Positions 24,569 through 33,236 of a stretch of 64,000 nucleotides of DNA are shown here, piece after piece (position 1 is the first letter of the stretch; each line of letters starts with the position of its first letter). The stretch spans positions 62,001-126,000 of the forward strand of contig JACJYC010000006.1 in NCBI GenBank assembly GCA_020636325.1. Direction: 5' to 3'. The stretch is from Lewinellaceae bacterium. Its GTDB lineage: Bacteria; Bacteroidota; Bacteroidia; Chitinophagales; Saprospiraceae. A model generated the notes under the pieces. That model searched no databases. It saw nothing but the letters and a program-made list of their open reading frames with translations, and was not told where the DNA came from. Position numbers and translations under genes: made by a program.

Positions 24569-25672
24569 TTATTCCCGTACGCGGGGCTTCAGCGTCAATA
24601 TGGCCGAAACTACGTGCGAGTACCGGTTCTGCCCGTCGCCGATATCGGTAAAGGCGTAATCCACACGCAAGGCAGCCAGCGAAAAACCGACGCCCATGCT
24701 CGGTCGCATGCCCAGCCTTTCCGTGCCGTCAAAATCAGTCTCCGTCTGGAATTGGCCGATGCCGAGGCGCAGGAATAGAAAATCATTGTAAACCCCCTCC
24801 AACCCGAAAGCCGGGTCGACACTGAACGGATTCCCCGAGATCAGGGTATTCCGTTTACCATCGGTTGTGACGATCAGGTCCAGTTCCGGCCGCAGAGAGG
24901 TTTTGGAGCCCAATGCAAATTTCCGGGAAGCTCCGAGGATCAGCTGCGGTTTGGTGATCTCTACGCTGTTGATCGGCACTTCGTTGTTGGTCAGCTCAAG
25001 CGTTTCCTTTTCCTCTTCTGTGAAATTGAACGACCATGCGTTGAACGTAGTGGTAATATCCCGGGCCAGCGCCCCGAATTGCCAGTCCCCCTTTTGGTAT
25101 TGCAACCCGAGATCCACGCCGAAACCCCACGAAGTTGCAAAAGGACCGATTCGCCTGTGAACGACTTTTACGTTTCCTCCCAGGCTCAACCCCGGCCTGA
25201 TCTCCCGGCCGTATGAGAATAGAAATGCATAATCAGCCGCCGAAAATTCCTTGATATTGTCGAAATTAACCGTCCCGTCATCCTCATAAAGGCTGAGGGT
25301 ATTGGGTATGCCGTCGATCCCGAAGCGGATCAGGGAAACAGCCATCCTTCTTCCCGGATTATGGGTGGGCAGGGCTATCCCCAGGTAATCGAACTTGCCC
25401 ACACCGGCAAACCATTCCGCATGCATGGCCCCCAATTGAAGCCCGGCCTCCGGCGATAAGCGGCTCAAGCCCGCAGGATTCCAATACCCCGATGTAACAT
25501 CATCCACACCGGCGACTACCGCATTCCCCATCGCCTGCGCCTTCGCACTCACCCCGATAGAGAGGAATTCATTGCTGTATTTCTGACCGTAACCCGGCAT
25601 CCCCATCTGCCAGACGAAAAAAGAGAGCAGCAAAAACCGAAACAAACCCGACGGTAAATATCTTTTCACCAT
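24569..25672 (-). CDS. PorV/PorQ family outer-membrane beta-barrel protein
   Basis: 367 aa with a signal peptide ending near MPGYGQ. The start of the mature protein is the typical family signature (FLSIGVSAKAQAMGNAVVAG, then DDVTSGYWNPAGLSRL), followed by alternating amphipathic strands and a C-terminal strand pattern (YSHVVSAILTLKPR). PorV is the shuttle and attachment component of the type IX secretion system and PorQ-like relatives have related roles. Which one this is cannot be settled from sequence alone, and no other T9SS gene is in the window. The SLIRFGIDGIPNT loop is shared by many Bacteroidota paralogs. Confidence 0.82.
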   Translation of the reverse strand: MVKRYLPSGLFRFLLLSFFVWQMGMPGYGQKYSNEFLSIGVSAKAQAMGNAVVAGVDDVTSGYWNPAGLSRLSPEAGLQLGAMHAEWFAGVGKFDYLGIALPTHNPGRRMAVSLIRFGIDGIPNTLSLYEDDGTVNFDNIKEFSAADYAFLFSYGREIRPGLSLGGNVKVVHRRIGPFATSWGFGVDLGLQYQKGDWQFGALARDITTTFNAWSFNFTEEEKETLELTNNEVPINSVEITKPQLILGASRKFALGSKTSLRPELDLIVTTDGKRNTLISGNPFSVDPAFGLEGVYNDFLFLRLGIGQFQTETDFDGTERLGMRPSMGVGFSLAALRVDYAFTDIGDGQNRYSHVVSAILTLKPRVRE

Positions 25673-25734
25673 TTCATCATTTTATTGGATCAAAACGCCC
25701 GATTCTCATTTTAAGTGTGCAAACTGCAATCCTC

Positions 25735-25813
25735 AGGAATCGAGGAATCGAGGAATCGAAGAATCGAGGAATCGAAAAATCGAGGAATCGAAGAATCGAA
25801 GAATCGAGGAATC
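25735..25813 (-). repeat. Class C oligomer repeats (GAGGAATCGAAGAATC)
   Basis: About ten 8-mers of the form GAGGAATC, GAAGAATC and GAAAAATC in tandem, ending at the stop codon of the DinB gene (25814-25816). Read along the DinB mRNA they give CTCGATTCTTCGATTCC. Related sequence lies after rpoA at 46591-46659. Confidence 0.8.
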
Positions 25814-26257
25814 CTACCCCCGATAATAAAAAATATAATCCGACGCCGGCGGTGCAATCCCCCGTTGCCGCAGCAGGATCGCAATCTGCGCCCGGTGGTG
25901 GGTCGAATGATTCAAAACATGCTGAAGGATTTCGGAAACCGTATTTTCAAAATCCTCTCCGCGGCTGTTTTTATACGCTATTGCAGCCTCGGGGTCACAA
26001 CGGTCCAACACCTCAAGGGTTGCCCGGTTCAATTCGGCATCATAATCCCTTAATTCGTGCACGGGCCTCACCGCCCAGGCGTCAAATGGCTTTTGTTGCC
26101 CGTTGATCCGCTCCAGCCAGATGCGGTGTGCGTTCAGAATATGGCTCATGAAGCGGATTTCCTCCGCTCCGCCGTTCTCCAGCAGCGCATCTATGAACAC
26201 GCCGTTTGCCCATTGGTTATAACCGAGGACTTTGGTAAAGTGCATTTTGATCTCCAT
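25814..26257 (-). CDS. DinB family protein
   Basis: 147 aa four-helix bundle. The metal-binding histidine pattern of the DinB/YfiT superfamily is present: MSHILNAHRIWLERI, then LQHVLNHSTHHRAQIAILL. WLERI and QRG near the C-terminus are also typical. Relatives include thiol-dependent transferases and stress-linked proteins; no substrate can be given. An internal ATG (MHFTK) 12 bases downstream is an alternative start. Divergent from the M24 peptidase gene. Confidence 0.87.
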   Translation of the reverse strand: MEIKMHFTKVLGYNQWANGVFIDALLENGGAEEIRFMSHILNAHRIWLERINGQQKPFDAWAVRPVHELRDYDAELNRATLEVLDRCDPEAAIAYKNSRGEDFENTVSEILQHVLNHSTHHRAQIAILLRQRGIAPPASDYIFYYRG

Positions 26258-26280
26258 AGTCGGCTTTTTTCATAATTTCG

Positions 26281-26288
26281 CAAAAGTA
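26281..26288 (-). promoter_or_regulatory. -7 box (TACTTTTG) for the DinB gene
   Basis: The minus strand reads TACTTTTGCGAAA, matching TAnnTTTG, 24 bases upstream of the start at 26257. Confidence 0.5.
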
Positions 26289-26354
26289 ATACCCCGGCGC
26301 CGGATTTCCTTGGGCCGCCGGATATCCGGCAATTTCGCCAAACAAATTTCCCAC

Positions 26355-27698
26355 ATGAAAAAATTAACCGCCGTCCTCATTTCAGCTCTGGCATTCCTCC
26401 CCGTTTTCGGACAAATGCCCCTTATCCTCCCGCTCAGAGACCAGGCCGCCGTACGCGATCAATGGCTCTCCGAAAAAATCCACAGCGTGCTGCCTGACCT
26501 GATGCGACGGGAAAATATCGATATGTGGGTGCTGATCTCCCGGGAATACAACGAAGATCCCGTACTCAAGACCATGCTGCCCGCACTTTGGCTTGCCGCC
26601 CGCCGGACAACCATGCTGGTGATCTATGATACCGGCTCGGAACTCGAAACCCTGGCCTGCGCCCGTTATGACATCGGGGATACCTTTAAAAAATCCTGGG
26701 ACCCCGACCGGCAACCCGATCAGTGGCAAAGGCTGGCGGAGATCATCGCCGAAAGGAATCCTGAAAAGATCGCCGTTAACAGATCCGATCACTTCGGTCT
26801 GGCGGATGGCATTTCATCCTGGCATTACGACCGCTTGAAGGCCGTCCTCCCGCCGGACTTGCAAAACAGGGTCACCTCCGCCGAAAAACTGGCGATTGGC
26901 TGGCTCGAAACCCGCATCCCCGCAGAGATGACGGTCTATCAGCAAATCGTTCGGATTGCCCACGAAATCATAAGAGAGGGGTTTTCGGATGAAGCCGTTC
27001 AACCGGGCGTTACGACGACCGAGGATCTGGTCTGGTGGTTTCGCGAGCGAATTCGCGGACTGGGCCTCGAAACCTGGTTCCATCCCACCGTGGATATCCA
27101 ACGAGCCGACCCCGAAAATTTTGACCACCTGCGCGCTTTTTCCAAACGTCCGGACGAACAGGTTATCCAGCCCGGCGATCTGATCCATGTCGACTTCGGC
27201 ATCACTTATCTCGGACTGAACACGGATACCCAGGAAAACGCCTATATCCTGAAACCAGGTGAAACGGATGCCCCGGATGAACTGAAAAACGCCTTTGGAA
27301 AAGGCCTCCGCCTGATGGATATCCTGACACAGGAATTCCGCCCGGGCCGCACCGGCAACGAGATACTGGCCGCCGCCCGCGCAAAAGCCGCGGAAGAAGG
27401 GCTTAAGCCTTCTATTTATACCCACCCGATCGGCTACCACGGGCACGCCGCTGGCCCAACCATCGGAATGTGGGACCAACAGGGCGGCGTACCCCATACC
27501 GGCGATTACCCGATGTACCCCAATACCGCTTACTCCATCGAACTGAACACAGCCGTATTCCTCGAAGCCTGGAAAAAAGAGATCCGCATCATGATGGAAG
27601 AGGATGCCTTCTTTGACGGCAGCTCGGTCAGGTATATTGACGGACGCCAAACAAGGCTGTTCCTCATCCCAAAACCAGCCGACGAGCCCGGAAAGTGA
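26355..27698 (+). CDS. Secreted M24 family metallopeptidase (Xaa-Pro aminopeptidase-like)
   Basis: 447 aa from ATG 26355, which starts a signal peptide (MKKLTAVLISALAFLPVFGQ); the frame is open from 26232. The N-terminal half is a creatinase/prolidase-type domain (ENIDMWVLISREYNEDPVL). The C-terminal pita-bread fold shows the metal ligands in order: DLIHVDFGITY, GLNTDTQENAY, PIGYHGHAAGPTIG, SIELNTAVF and MMEEDAFF. Probably a periplasmic aminopeptidase removing N-terminal residues next to proline. It stands alone; the next genes belong to the ribosomal cluster. Confidence 0.9.
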   Translation: MKKLTAVLISALAFLPVFGQMPLILPLRDQAAVRDQWLSEKIHSVLPDLMRRENIDMWVLISREYNEDPVLKTMLPALWLAARRTTMLVIYDTGSELETLACARYDIGDTFKKSWDPDRQPDQWQRLAEIIAERNPEKIAVNRSDHFGLADGISSWHYDRLKAVLPPDLQNRVTSAEKLAIGWLETRIPAEMTVYQQIVRIAHEIIREGFSDEAVQPGVTTTEDLVWWFRERIRGLGLETWFHPTVDIQRADPENFDHLRAFSKRPDEQVIQPGDLIHVDFGITYLGLNTDTQENAYILKPGETDAPDELKNAFGKGLRLMDILTQEFRPGRTGNEILAAARAKAAEEGLKPSIYTHPIGYHGHAAGPTIGMWDQQGGVPHTGDYPMYPNTAYSIELNTAVFLEAWKKEIRIMMEEDAFFDGSSVRYIDGRQTRLFLIPKPADEPGK

Positions 27699-27796
27699 TT
27701 TTTGGGCCTCCAACCGTCAACTTTGCCCGGCAGATCCGGCAATAATATTGTCCGGTCTTTTGTAAATGCCAAACTTTATTTCTGATACCGTTTTCC

Positions 27797-27837
27797 GGGA
27801 CGGGCCGCACAATTTTTAGTACGGGGGACGGGCCGCA
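27797..27837. repeat. 13-base direct repeat upstream of rpsL
   Basis: GGGACGGGCCGCA occurs at 27797-27809 and again at 27825-27837, a 28-base period, just upstream of the rpsL promoter. The rest of the 285-base gap shows only the promoter. Confidence 0.6.
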
Positions 27838-27867
27838 ACAAAACCAAATATTTTTTTTATTCAGCCA

Positions 27868-27897
27868 TTGTTTTTCGGATCAAAAGCTATACCTTTG
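27868..27897 (+). promoter_or_regulatory. Promoter of the ribosomal cluster (TTG-N19-TACCTTTG)
   Basis: TTG at 27868-27870 and TACCTTTG at 27890-27897 fit the Bacteroidota sigma-ABfr pattern with a 19-base spacer. An AT-rich block lies just upstream (27849-27861). The untranslated leader to rpsL would be about 80 bases. Confidence 0.65.
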
Positions 27898-27983
27898 CAT
27901 TCGCTTTTCGGGGAGGGGTATGTTATGCCGCCGTTAAAACCCTTTAAAGGCAAGGTTTACAAGAGTTTTTAATCGAAAAAATT

Positions 27984-28358
27984 ATGCCAACCATTAATCA
28001 GCTTGTTCGCCACGGGCGGCGGAAAGTAGAAGTAAAAAGCAAATCGCGCGCATTGGATGCATGCCCCCAGAAACGTGGCGTATGTACCCGTGTATACACT
28101 ACTACGCCGAAAAAACCCAACTCGGCCTTGCGCAAGGTGGCTAAGGTTCGTCTGACCAACCAGATCGAGGTGATCGCCTACATTCCGGGCGAAGGTCACA
28201 ACCTCCAGGAGCACTCCATCGTGCTTATCCGCGGAGGCAGGGTGAAAGACCTTCCCGGTGTTCGCTACACCATCGTTCGCGGCGCTTTGGATACGGCAGG
28301 TGTAAACGATCGCAAACAAAGCCGCTCGCGGTACGGAACCAAGAGACCTAAAAAATAA
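27984..28358 (+). CDS. rpsL: 30S ribosomal protein S12
   Basis: 124 aa, full length. Starts MPTINQLVRHGRRK; the decoding-centre loops TTTPKKPNSALRKVAK and GGRVKDLPGVRY are intact, and the lysines where streptomycin resistance usually arises are wild-type. First gene of the str-S10-spc-alpha cluster; rpsG follows. Confidence 0.98.
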   Translation: MPTINQLVRHGRRKVEVKSKSRALDACPQKRGVCTRVYTTTPKKPNSALRKVAKVRLTNQIEVIAYIPGEGHNLQEHSIVLIRGGRVKDLPGVRYTIVRGALDTAGVNDRKQSRSRYGTKRPKK

Positions 28359-28374
28359 TAATTATGTTTTGGTA

Positions 28375-28389
28375 CCTGCCCCCGGCAGG
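28375..28389. repeat. Palindrome CCTGCC-CCC-GGCAGG between rpsL and rpsG
   Basis: A 6-base stem with a 3-base loop. The same stem sequence occurs as CCTGCCGGCAGG at 914-925 and 55296-55307, so it is a small dispersed palindrome rather than a gene-specific hairpin. Confidence 0.55.
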
Positions 28390-28410
28390 CGAAACCGCTA
28401 ATTGACAACC

Positions 28411-28878
28411 ATGAGGAAAAGAAAACCCAAATTGAGATTCATCGCACCAGATCCTCGCTATCAGGATCCGATGGTCACCCAATTTGTCAACAACATGATG
28501 TGGGAAGGCAAAAAAGGAACCGCCTTCCGTATTTTCTATGATGCAATGGACATCGTCAAAGAGCGCACCGCTCAGGATGAACACGGCATCTGGAAAAAAG
28601 CCCTTAACAACGTAATGCCTCAGGTGGAGGTTCGCAGCCGCCGTATCGGTGGCGCTACCTTCCAGATCCCGACCGAGATCCGCGCAAAGCGCAAGGTTTC
28701 CATCGGGATGAAATGGCTGATCCGCTTCTCCCGCGCCCGCAGCGGCAAGGGAATGGCCGAAAAACTGGCCGCCGAAGTGATCGCAGCCAGCAAAGGCGAA
28801 GGCGCAGCAGTCAAACGTAAGGAGGATACCCACAAAATGGCCGAATCCAACCGCGCGTTCGCTCACTTCCGTGTTTAA
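28411..28878 (+). CDS. rpsG: 30S ribosomal protein S7
   Basis: 155 aa from ATG 28411 (MRKRKPKLRFIAPDPRY); an in-frame TTG at 28402 would add only MTT. It binds the 3' major domain of 16S rRNA. Motifs FVNNMMWEGKKGTAFRIFYD and GGATFQIPTEIR are typical. In many bacteria S7 feeds back on the str operon; no such site is evident here. Confidence 0.98.
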   Translation: MRKRKPKLRFIAPDPRYQDPMVTQFVNNMMWEGKKGTAFRIFYDAMDIVKERTAQDEHGIWKKALNNVMPQVEVRSRRIGGATFQIPTEIRAKRKVSIGMKWLIRFSRARSGKGMAEKLAAEVIAASKGEGAAVKRKEDTHKMAESNRAFAHFRV

Positions 28879-28918
28879 TTTGATTTCGTATTTATAAATC
28901 CCGTGAAGGATTAATATC

Positions 28919-31054
28919 ATGGCAAAGGATTTAAAATTCACCAGAAACATTGGTATCGCGGCGCACATCGACGCCGGTAAAACGACCACAACCGAGCGCG
29001 TACTCTATTATACCGGTCTTAGCCACAAGATCGGCGAAGTGCACGACGGCGCAGCTACCATGGACTGGATGGAGCAAGAACAGGAACGCGGTATCACCAT
29101 CACCTCCGCCGCCACCAAAACCAGCTGGCGTTGGAAAGACCAGGAATACACCGTTAACATCATCGATACTCCGGGCCACGTGGATTTCACGGTTGAGGTT
29201 AACCGCTCCCTCCGCGTTCTGGACGGGCTGGTGTTCCTCTTCTGCGCCGTCAGTGGCGTAGAGCCGCAGTCGGAAACCAACTGGCGCCTGGCTGATAACT
29301 ATAAAGTGCCCCGTATCGGTTTCGTCAACAAAATGGACCGCTCAGGCGCCGACTTCTTTTCCGTCGTCAATGACGTGAAAGAAAAACTCGGCTCCGTAGC
29401 TATCCCGCTCCAGGTGCCCATCGGCGCCGAAGAGCGCTTCAAAGGCGTTGTCGATCTGATCACCAACCAGGCAATCGTTTGGAACGAACACGACCAGGGA
29501 ATGACCTATGAGGTCATCGAAACCCCGGAAGACCTCGTCGAAACCGTTGCCGAATGGCGCGAAAAACTGCTTGAGGCCGTCGCTGAATACGACGAGACCC
29601 TCATGGAGAAATATTTCGAAGATCCCGATTCCATCTCTCCGGATGAAATGCGGGCCGCTATCCGCTCTGCGGTTTGCGATATGAAATTCGTACCCATGAT
29701 GTGCGGTACGGCGTTCAAAAACAAAGGCGTACAGGCCGTACTCGACGCAGTTTGCGCTTTCCTGCCTTCTCCGCTGGATGTGGACGCCGTCAAAGGGACC
29801 AACCCGGATACGGAAGCGGAAGAAATCCGCCGCCCATCCGTTGACGATCCCTTTGCAGCCCTCGCATTCAAGATCGCTACCGACCCCTATGTAGGCCGTC
29901 TGGCTTTCATGCGCGTCTATTCCGGCGCACTGGATGCAGGTTCCTACGTGCTCAATACGCGTTCGGATTCCAAAGAACGGATCTCGCGCTTGTATCAGAT
30001 GCACGCCAATAAGCAGAACCCGATCGACCGGGTAGAAGCCGGCGATATCGCCGCAGCCGTTGGTTTCAAGGACATCCGCACCGGTGATACGCTTTGCGCA
30101 CTCGACAAACCCATCGTTCTGGAAAGTATGGTCTTCCCCGAGCCCGTTATCGGTATCGCCGTGGAACCCAAATCCCAGAAAGATATGGATAAACTGGGCC
30201 TGGCCCTCGCCAAACTGGCTGAAGAGGACCCGACCTTCCGCGTGCGTTACGACGAAGATACCAACCAGACCGTTATCAGCGGTATGGGTGAATTGCACCT
30301 CGAAATCATCGTCGACCGCCTCCGCCGCGAGTTCAAACTCGAGGTCAACCAGGGCGCCCCGCAGGTGAACTACAAGGAAACCCTCACCCAGATGGTTACC
30401 CACCGCGAACGCCTCAAGAAACAGTCCGGTGGCGCCGGCTTGTTCGCCGATATGGAATTCGAACTCGGCCCGGCCGACAAGGAATTCCTGGAATCAGAAG
30501 ACTTCAAGAGCGGCAAACTCAAACTCCAGTTCGTCTGGGGTATTGTCGGCGGCTCTATCGATAAGAACTACATGAAGCCGATCCAGGATGGTTTCAAAGC
30601 CATGATGGACGGCGGTATTCTGGCCGGTTACAATATCGACAGCATGAAAGTCCGCGTTTTTGACGGTTCTATGCACGCTGTGGACTCCAAACCGATCGCC
30701 TTCGAACTTTGCGCCAAGGACGGCTTCCGCGCCGCAGCGCCCAAAGCCAAGCCGGTGATCCTGGAACCGATCATGAAACTGGAAGTCGTTACGCCCGATG
30801 ATTACGTCGGCGCCGTGATCGGTGACCTCAACCGCCGCCGCGGTTTGCCGAAAGGGCAGGATTCCCGCCCGGGCGGCGCCGTAGCCATCCAGGCTGAAGT
30901 GCCCCTGGCAGAAATGTTCGGCTATGTTACCTCCCTGCGGACCATCACCTCGGGCCGGGCCAGCTCCAGCATGGAGTTCTCCCACTACAACCCGGCGCCG
31001 GAAGGTATCGCCAAGGAAGTTATTGAAAAAGCAAAAGGCTTGGTTAAAGCCTGA
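28919..31054 (+). CDS. fusA: Elongation factor G
   Basis: 711 aa translocation GTPase. G-domain motifs: AHIDAGKTTTTER, QERGITITSAA, DTPGHVDF, NKMDRSGAD. Domain IV shows the expected VNYKETLTQ and FADMEFELGPAD regions. Full length, placed between rpsG and rpsJ with no tuf gene following, which is usual in Bacteroidota. Start ATG 28919 (MAKDLKFTRNIGIAAHIDAG). Confidence 0.98.
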   Translation: MAKDLKFTRNIGIAAHIDAGKTTTTERVLYYTGLSHKIGEVHDGAATMDWMEQEQERGITITSAATKTSWRWKDQEYTVNIIDTPGHVDFTVEVNRSLRVLDGLVFLFCAVSGVEPQSETNWRLADNYKVPRIGFVNKMDRSGADFFSVVNDVKEKLGSVAIPLQVPIGAEERFKGVVDLITNQAIVWNEHDQGMTYEVIETPEDLVETVAEWREKLLEAVAEYDETLMEKYFEDPDSISPDEMRAAIRSAVCDMKFVPMMCGTAFKNKGVQAVLDAVCAFLPSPLDVDAVKGTNPDTEAEEIRRPSVDDPFAALAFKIATDPYVGRLAFMRVYSGALDAGSYVLNTRSDSKERISRLYQMHANKQNPIDRVEAGDIAAAVGFKDIRTGDTLCALDKPIVLESMVFPEPVIGIAVEPKSQKDMDKLGLALAKLAEEDPTFRVRYDEDTNQTVISGMGELHLEIIVDRLRREFKLEVNQGAPQVNYKETLTQMVTHRERLKKQSGGAGLFADMEFELGPADKEFLESEDFKSGKLKLQFVWGIVGGSIDKNYMKPIQDGFKAMMDGGILAGYNIDSMKVRVFDGSMHAVDSKPIAFELCAKDGFRAAAPKAKPVILEPIMKLEVVTPDDYVGAVIGDLNRRRGLPKGQDSRPGGAVAIQAEVPLAEMFGYVTSLRTITSGRASSSMEFSHYNPAPEGIAKEVIEKAKGLVKA

Positions 31055-31065
31055 ATTAAATAAGG

Positions 31066-31108
31066 TCCAGGGGGAGTCCGGGACAAAAGCGTCAAGGCTC
31101 CCCCTGGA
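31066..31108. promoter_or_regulatory. 11-bp hairpin between fusA and rpsJ
   Basis: TCCAGGGGGAG (31066-31076) pairs perfectly with CTCCCCCTGGA (31098-31108) around a 21-base loop. No T-run follows, so it is not a standard intrinsic terminator; it may be an attenuator, a processing site or a factor-dependent end for the str part of the cluster. Confidence 0.6.
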
Positions 31109-31148
31109 TTAACAACCTAAAAATTTGACATAATAATTCGTTGAAGGC

Positions 31149-31457
31149 ATGAATCAGAAGATCAGAATCAAACTCCGTTCTTATGATCACAATCTGGTGG
31201 ATAAATCTACCGAGAAAATCGTAAAAACGGTCCGTAACAGTGGAGCTATTGTAGCTGGACCGATTCCGCTGCCCACCGAGAAGAATATTTATACCGTGCT
31301 CCGTTCACCGCACGTCAATAAGAAGTCTCGGGAGCAGTTCCAGTTGCGTACCCACAAGCGCCTCATCGAGATCTACACGCCCACCCAGAAAACGGTAGAT
31401 GCCCTTTCTAAATTGGAACTGCCGAGCGGCGTAGACATTCAAGTTAAACTGACGTAA
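31149..31457 (+). CDS. rpsJ: 30S ribosomal protein S10
   Basis: 102 aa. QKIRIKLRSYDHNLVDKS and the loop RSPHVNKKSREQFQ are typical. First gene of the S10 part of the cluster. A 140-base gap before rplC holds a small GC hairpin (CCGCAC/GTGCGG near 31505-31517) and no clear promoter. Confidence 0.98.
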   Translation: MNQKIRIKLRSYDHNLVDKSTEKIVKTVRNSGAIVAGPIPLPTEKNIYTVLRSPHVNKKSREQFQLRTHKRLIEIYTPTQKTVDALSKLELPSGVDIQVKLT

Positions 31458-31597
31458 CCTTAATCAACGGATCAGCTTCCGTTTGAAACAGGGTTGTTGC
31501 CGTCCCGCACCGTGCGGCCGGCGCGTCAAACGCTTTGTACCTTGACAATGACCCTTTTCATGGCTGTCAGGCGAAAGCTGATATAAATTCATCAAGG

Positions 31598-32224
31598 ATG
31601 AACGGATTAATTGGTAAAAAAATCGGGATGACCAGCATCTATGACGGTGCCGGTAAGAATGTGGCTTGCACAGTTGTTGAAGCAGGCCCCTGTGTTGTCA
31701 CCCAGGTAAAAACCGAGGATACCGACGGCTACTCGGCCGTTCAGCTCGGCTTTGGCGAGGCCAAAGAAAAAAATACAACCCAGCCGCTCTTGGGCCATTT
31801 CCAGAAAGCAGGCACCACGCCTAAAAGAAAAGTCGTTGAATTCCGCAACTTCAGCATCGGCAAAGCCCTTGGCGAAGAAGTCAACGTAGCAGACGTTTTT
31901 ACTGAAGGCGATACCATCAATGCGATCGGCGTCACCAAAGGCAAAGGCTTCCAGGGCGTTGTCAAACGCCACGGCTTCAGCGGGGTTAACGACCAGACCC
32001 ACGGTCAGCACAACCGCGGCCGGGCGCCGGGCTCTATCGGCGCTTCCTCTTTCCCTTCCAAGGTATTCAAAGGCATGCGCATGGCAGGCCGCGATGGCGG
32101 TCAGCAGGTAACGGTCAAAAACCTGCGCGTCCTCAAGGTTTTCCCTGAGCAAAACCTGATCCTGGTCAAAGGGGCTATCCCCGGGCATAAGGGAGCAACC
32201 ATTATCCTTGAAAAAAAGATTTAA
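31598..32224 (+). CDS. rplC: 50S ribosomal protein L3
   Basis: 208 aa from ATG 31598 (MNGLIGKKIGMTSIYD); the frame is open from 31535, but that extension lacks L3 similarity. The central tip motif QGVVKRHGFSG, followed by QTHGQHNRGRAPGSIGAS, is intact. Confidence 0.97.
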   Translation: MNGLIGKKIGMTSIYDGAGKNVACTVVEAGPCVVTQVKTEDTDGYSAVQLGFGEAKEKNTTQPLLGHFQKAGTTPKRKVVEFRNFSIGKALGEEVNVADVFTEGDTINAIGVTKGKGFQGVVKRHGFSGVNDQTHGQHNRGRAPGSIGASSFPSKVFKGMRMAGRDGGQQVTVKNLRVLKVFPEQNLILVKGAIPGHKGATIILEKKI

Positions 32225-32261
32225 TCATCTCAGCATTTGCTGAAAGTTTAATCCAACTGCG

Positions 32262-32891
32262 ATGAAACTCGAAGTGCTCAACATACAAGGACAATCCACC
32301 GGAAGGGAAATCGATCTCCCGGAAAGCGTTTTCGGCATAGAACCCAACGAGCACGCCGTTTACCTGTCCGTTAAACAATACCTGGCCCACCAGCGTCAGG
32401 GTACCCATAAATCAAAGGAACGCAGCGAACTCAGCGGTTCCACCCGCAAGTTGCACCGCCAGAAAGGAACCGGCGGTTCCCGTAAAGGCGATATCAATAA
32501 CCCGTTGTTCCGCGGCGGCGGTCGCGTATTCGGCCCCAAACCGCGCGATTACGGCATCCAGCTGAACAAGAAAGTGAAGCGCCTCGCGCGCAAATCCGCC
32601 CTGTCCAGCAAAGCAGCCGGCGGCCAACTGGTGGTTGTAGAAGACTTTTCTTTCGAAGCGCCGAAAACCAAAGCCTACAAATCCATCCTGAGCAGCCTGC
32701 AACTGACGGATAAAAAATCCCTGCTCGTTACCGCAGATTACGAAAAAGAGGTCTACCTCTCCTGCCGCAACCTGCAACGGGCAGCCGTCGTGCGCGCCGC
32801 CGATCTGAATACCTATCAGATCATGAACGGCGGCACCCTGGTGCTGAGCGAAAGCGCCGTTTCGAAAATTATTGAAAACCTAGATCGTTAA
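32262..32891 (+). CDS. rplD: 50S ribosomal protein L4
   Basis: 209 aa. RQGTHKSKERSELSGSTRK followed by QKGTGGSRKGDIN is the long loop that reaches the exit-tunnel wall, and FRGGGRVFGPKPRDY follows. In E. coli L4 represses its own operon; no equivalent leader is recognised here. Confidence 0.97.
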   Translation: MKLEVLNIQGQSTGREIDLPESVFGIEPNEHAVYLSVKQYLAHQRQGTHKSKERSELSGSTRKLHRQKGTGGSRKGDINNPLFRGGGRVFGPKPRDYGIQLNKKVKRLARKSALSSKAAGGQLVVVEDFSFEAPKTKAYKSILSSLQLTDKKSLLVTADYEKEVYLSCRNLQRAAVVRAADLNTYQIMNGGTLVLSESAVSKIIENLDR

Positions 32892-32925
32892 TGTCCGGCC
32901 CTGTCCGGCAAACAGCATAAATATC

Positions 32926-33222
32926 ATGGCAAGGACGATTTTAATCCGGCCCCTCATCACCGAAAAAGCAGAAAGACTGACCTCAAAAGTCAATCAGTAC
33001 AGCTTCGTGGTGGACAAAAAGGCCAACAAAATCGAAATCAAAAAGGCGATTGAAGCAATGTACGGGGTGAACGTCGAATCCGTCAATACCCTTGTGATGC
33101 CGGCGAAAGCCAAAAATCGCAATACCCGTACCAGCGTGGTCCGCGGCCGTGTTTCCTCTTTCAAAAAGGCGGTTGTCACCTTGGCGCAAGGGGAAGAAAT
33201 TGACTTCTTTGGTGAACTTTAA
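32926..33222 (+). CDS. rplW: 50S ribosomal protein L23
   Basis: 98 aa. LIRPLITEKAERLTSKVNQY and VESVNTLVMPAKAK are typical. Located at the tunnel exit, where it docks trigger factor and SRP. rplB follows after 14 bases. Confidence 0.97.
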   Translation: MARTILIRPLITEKAERLTSKVNQYSFVVDKKANKIEIKKAIEAMYGVNVESVNTLVMPAKAKNRNTRTSVVRGRVSSFKKAVVTLAQGEEIDFFGEL

Positions 33223-33236
33223 ATTGTCTCTTAGCG

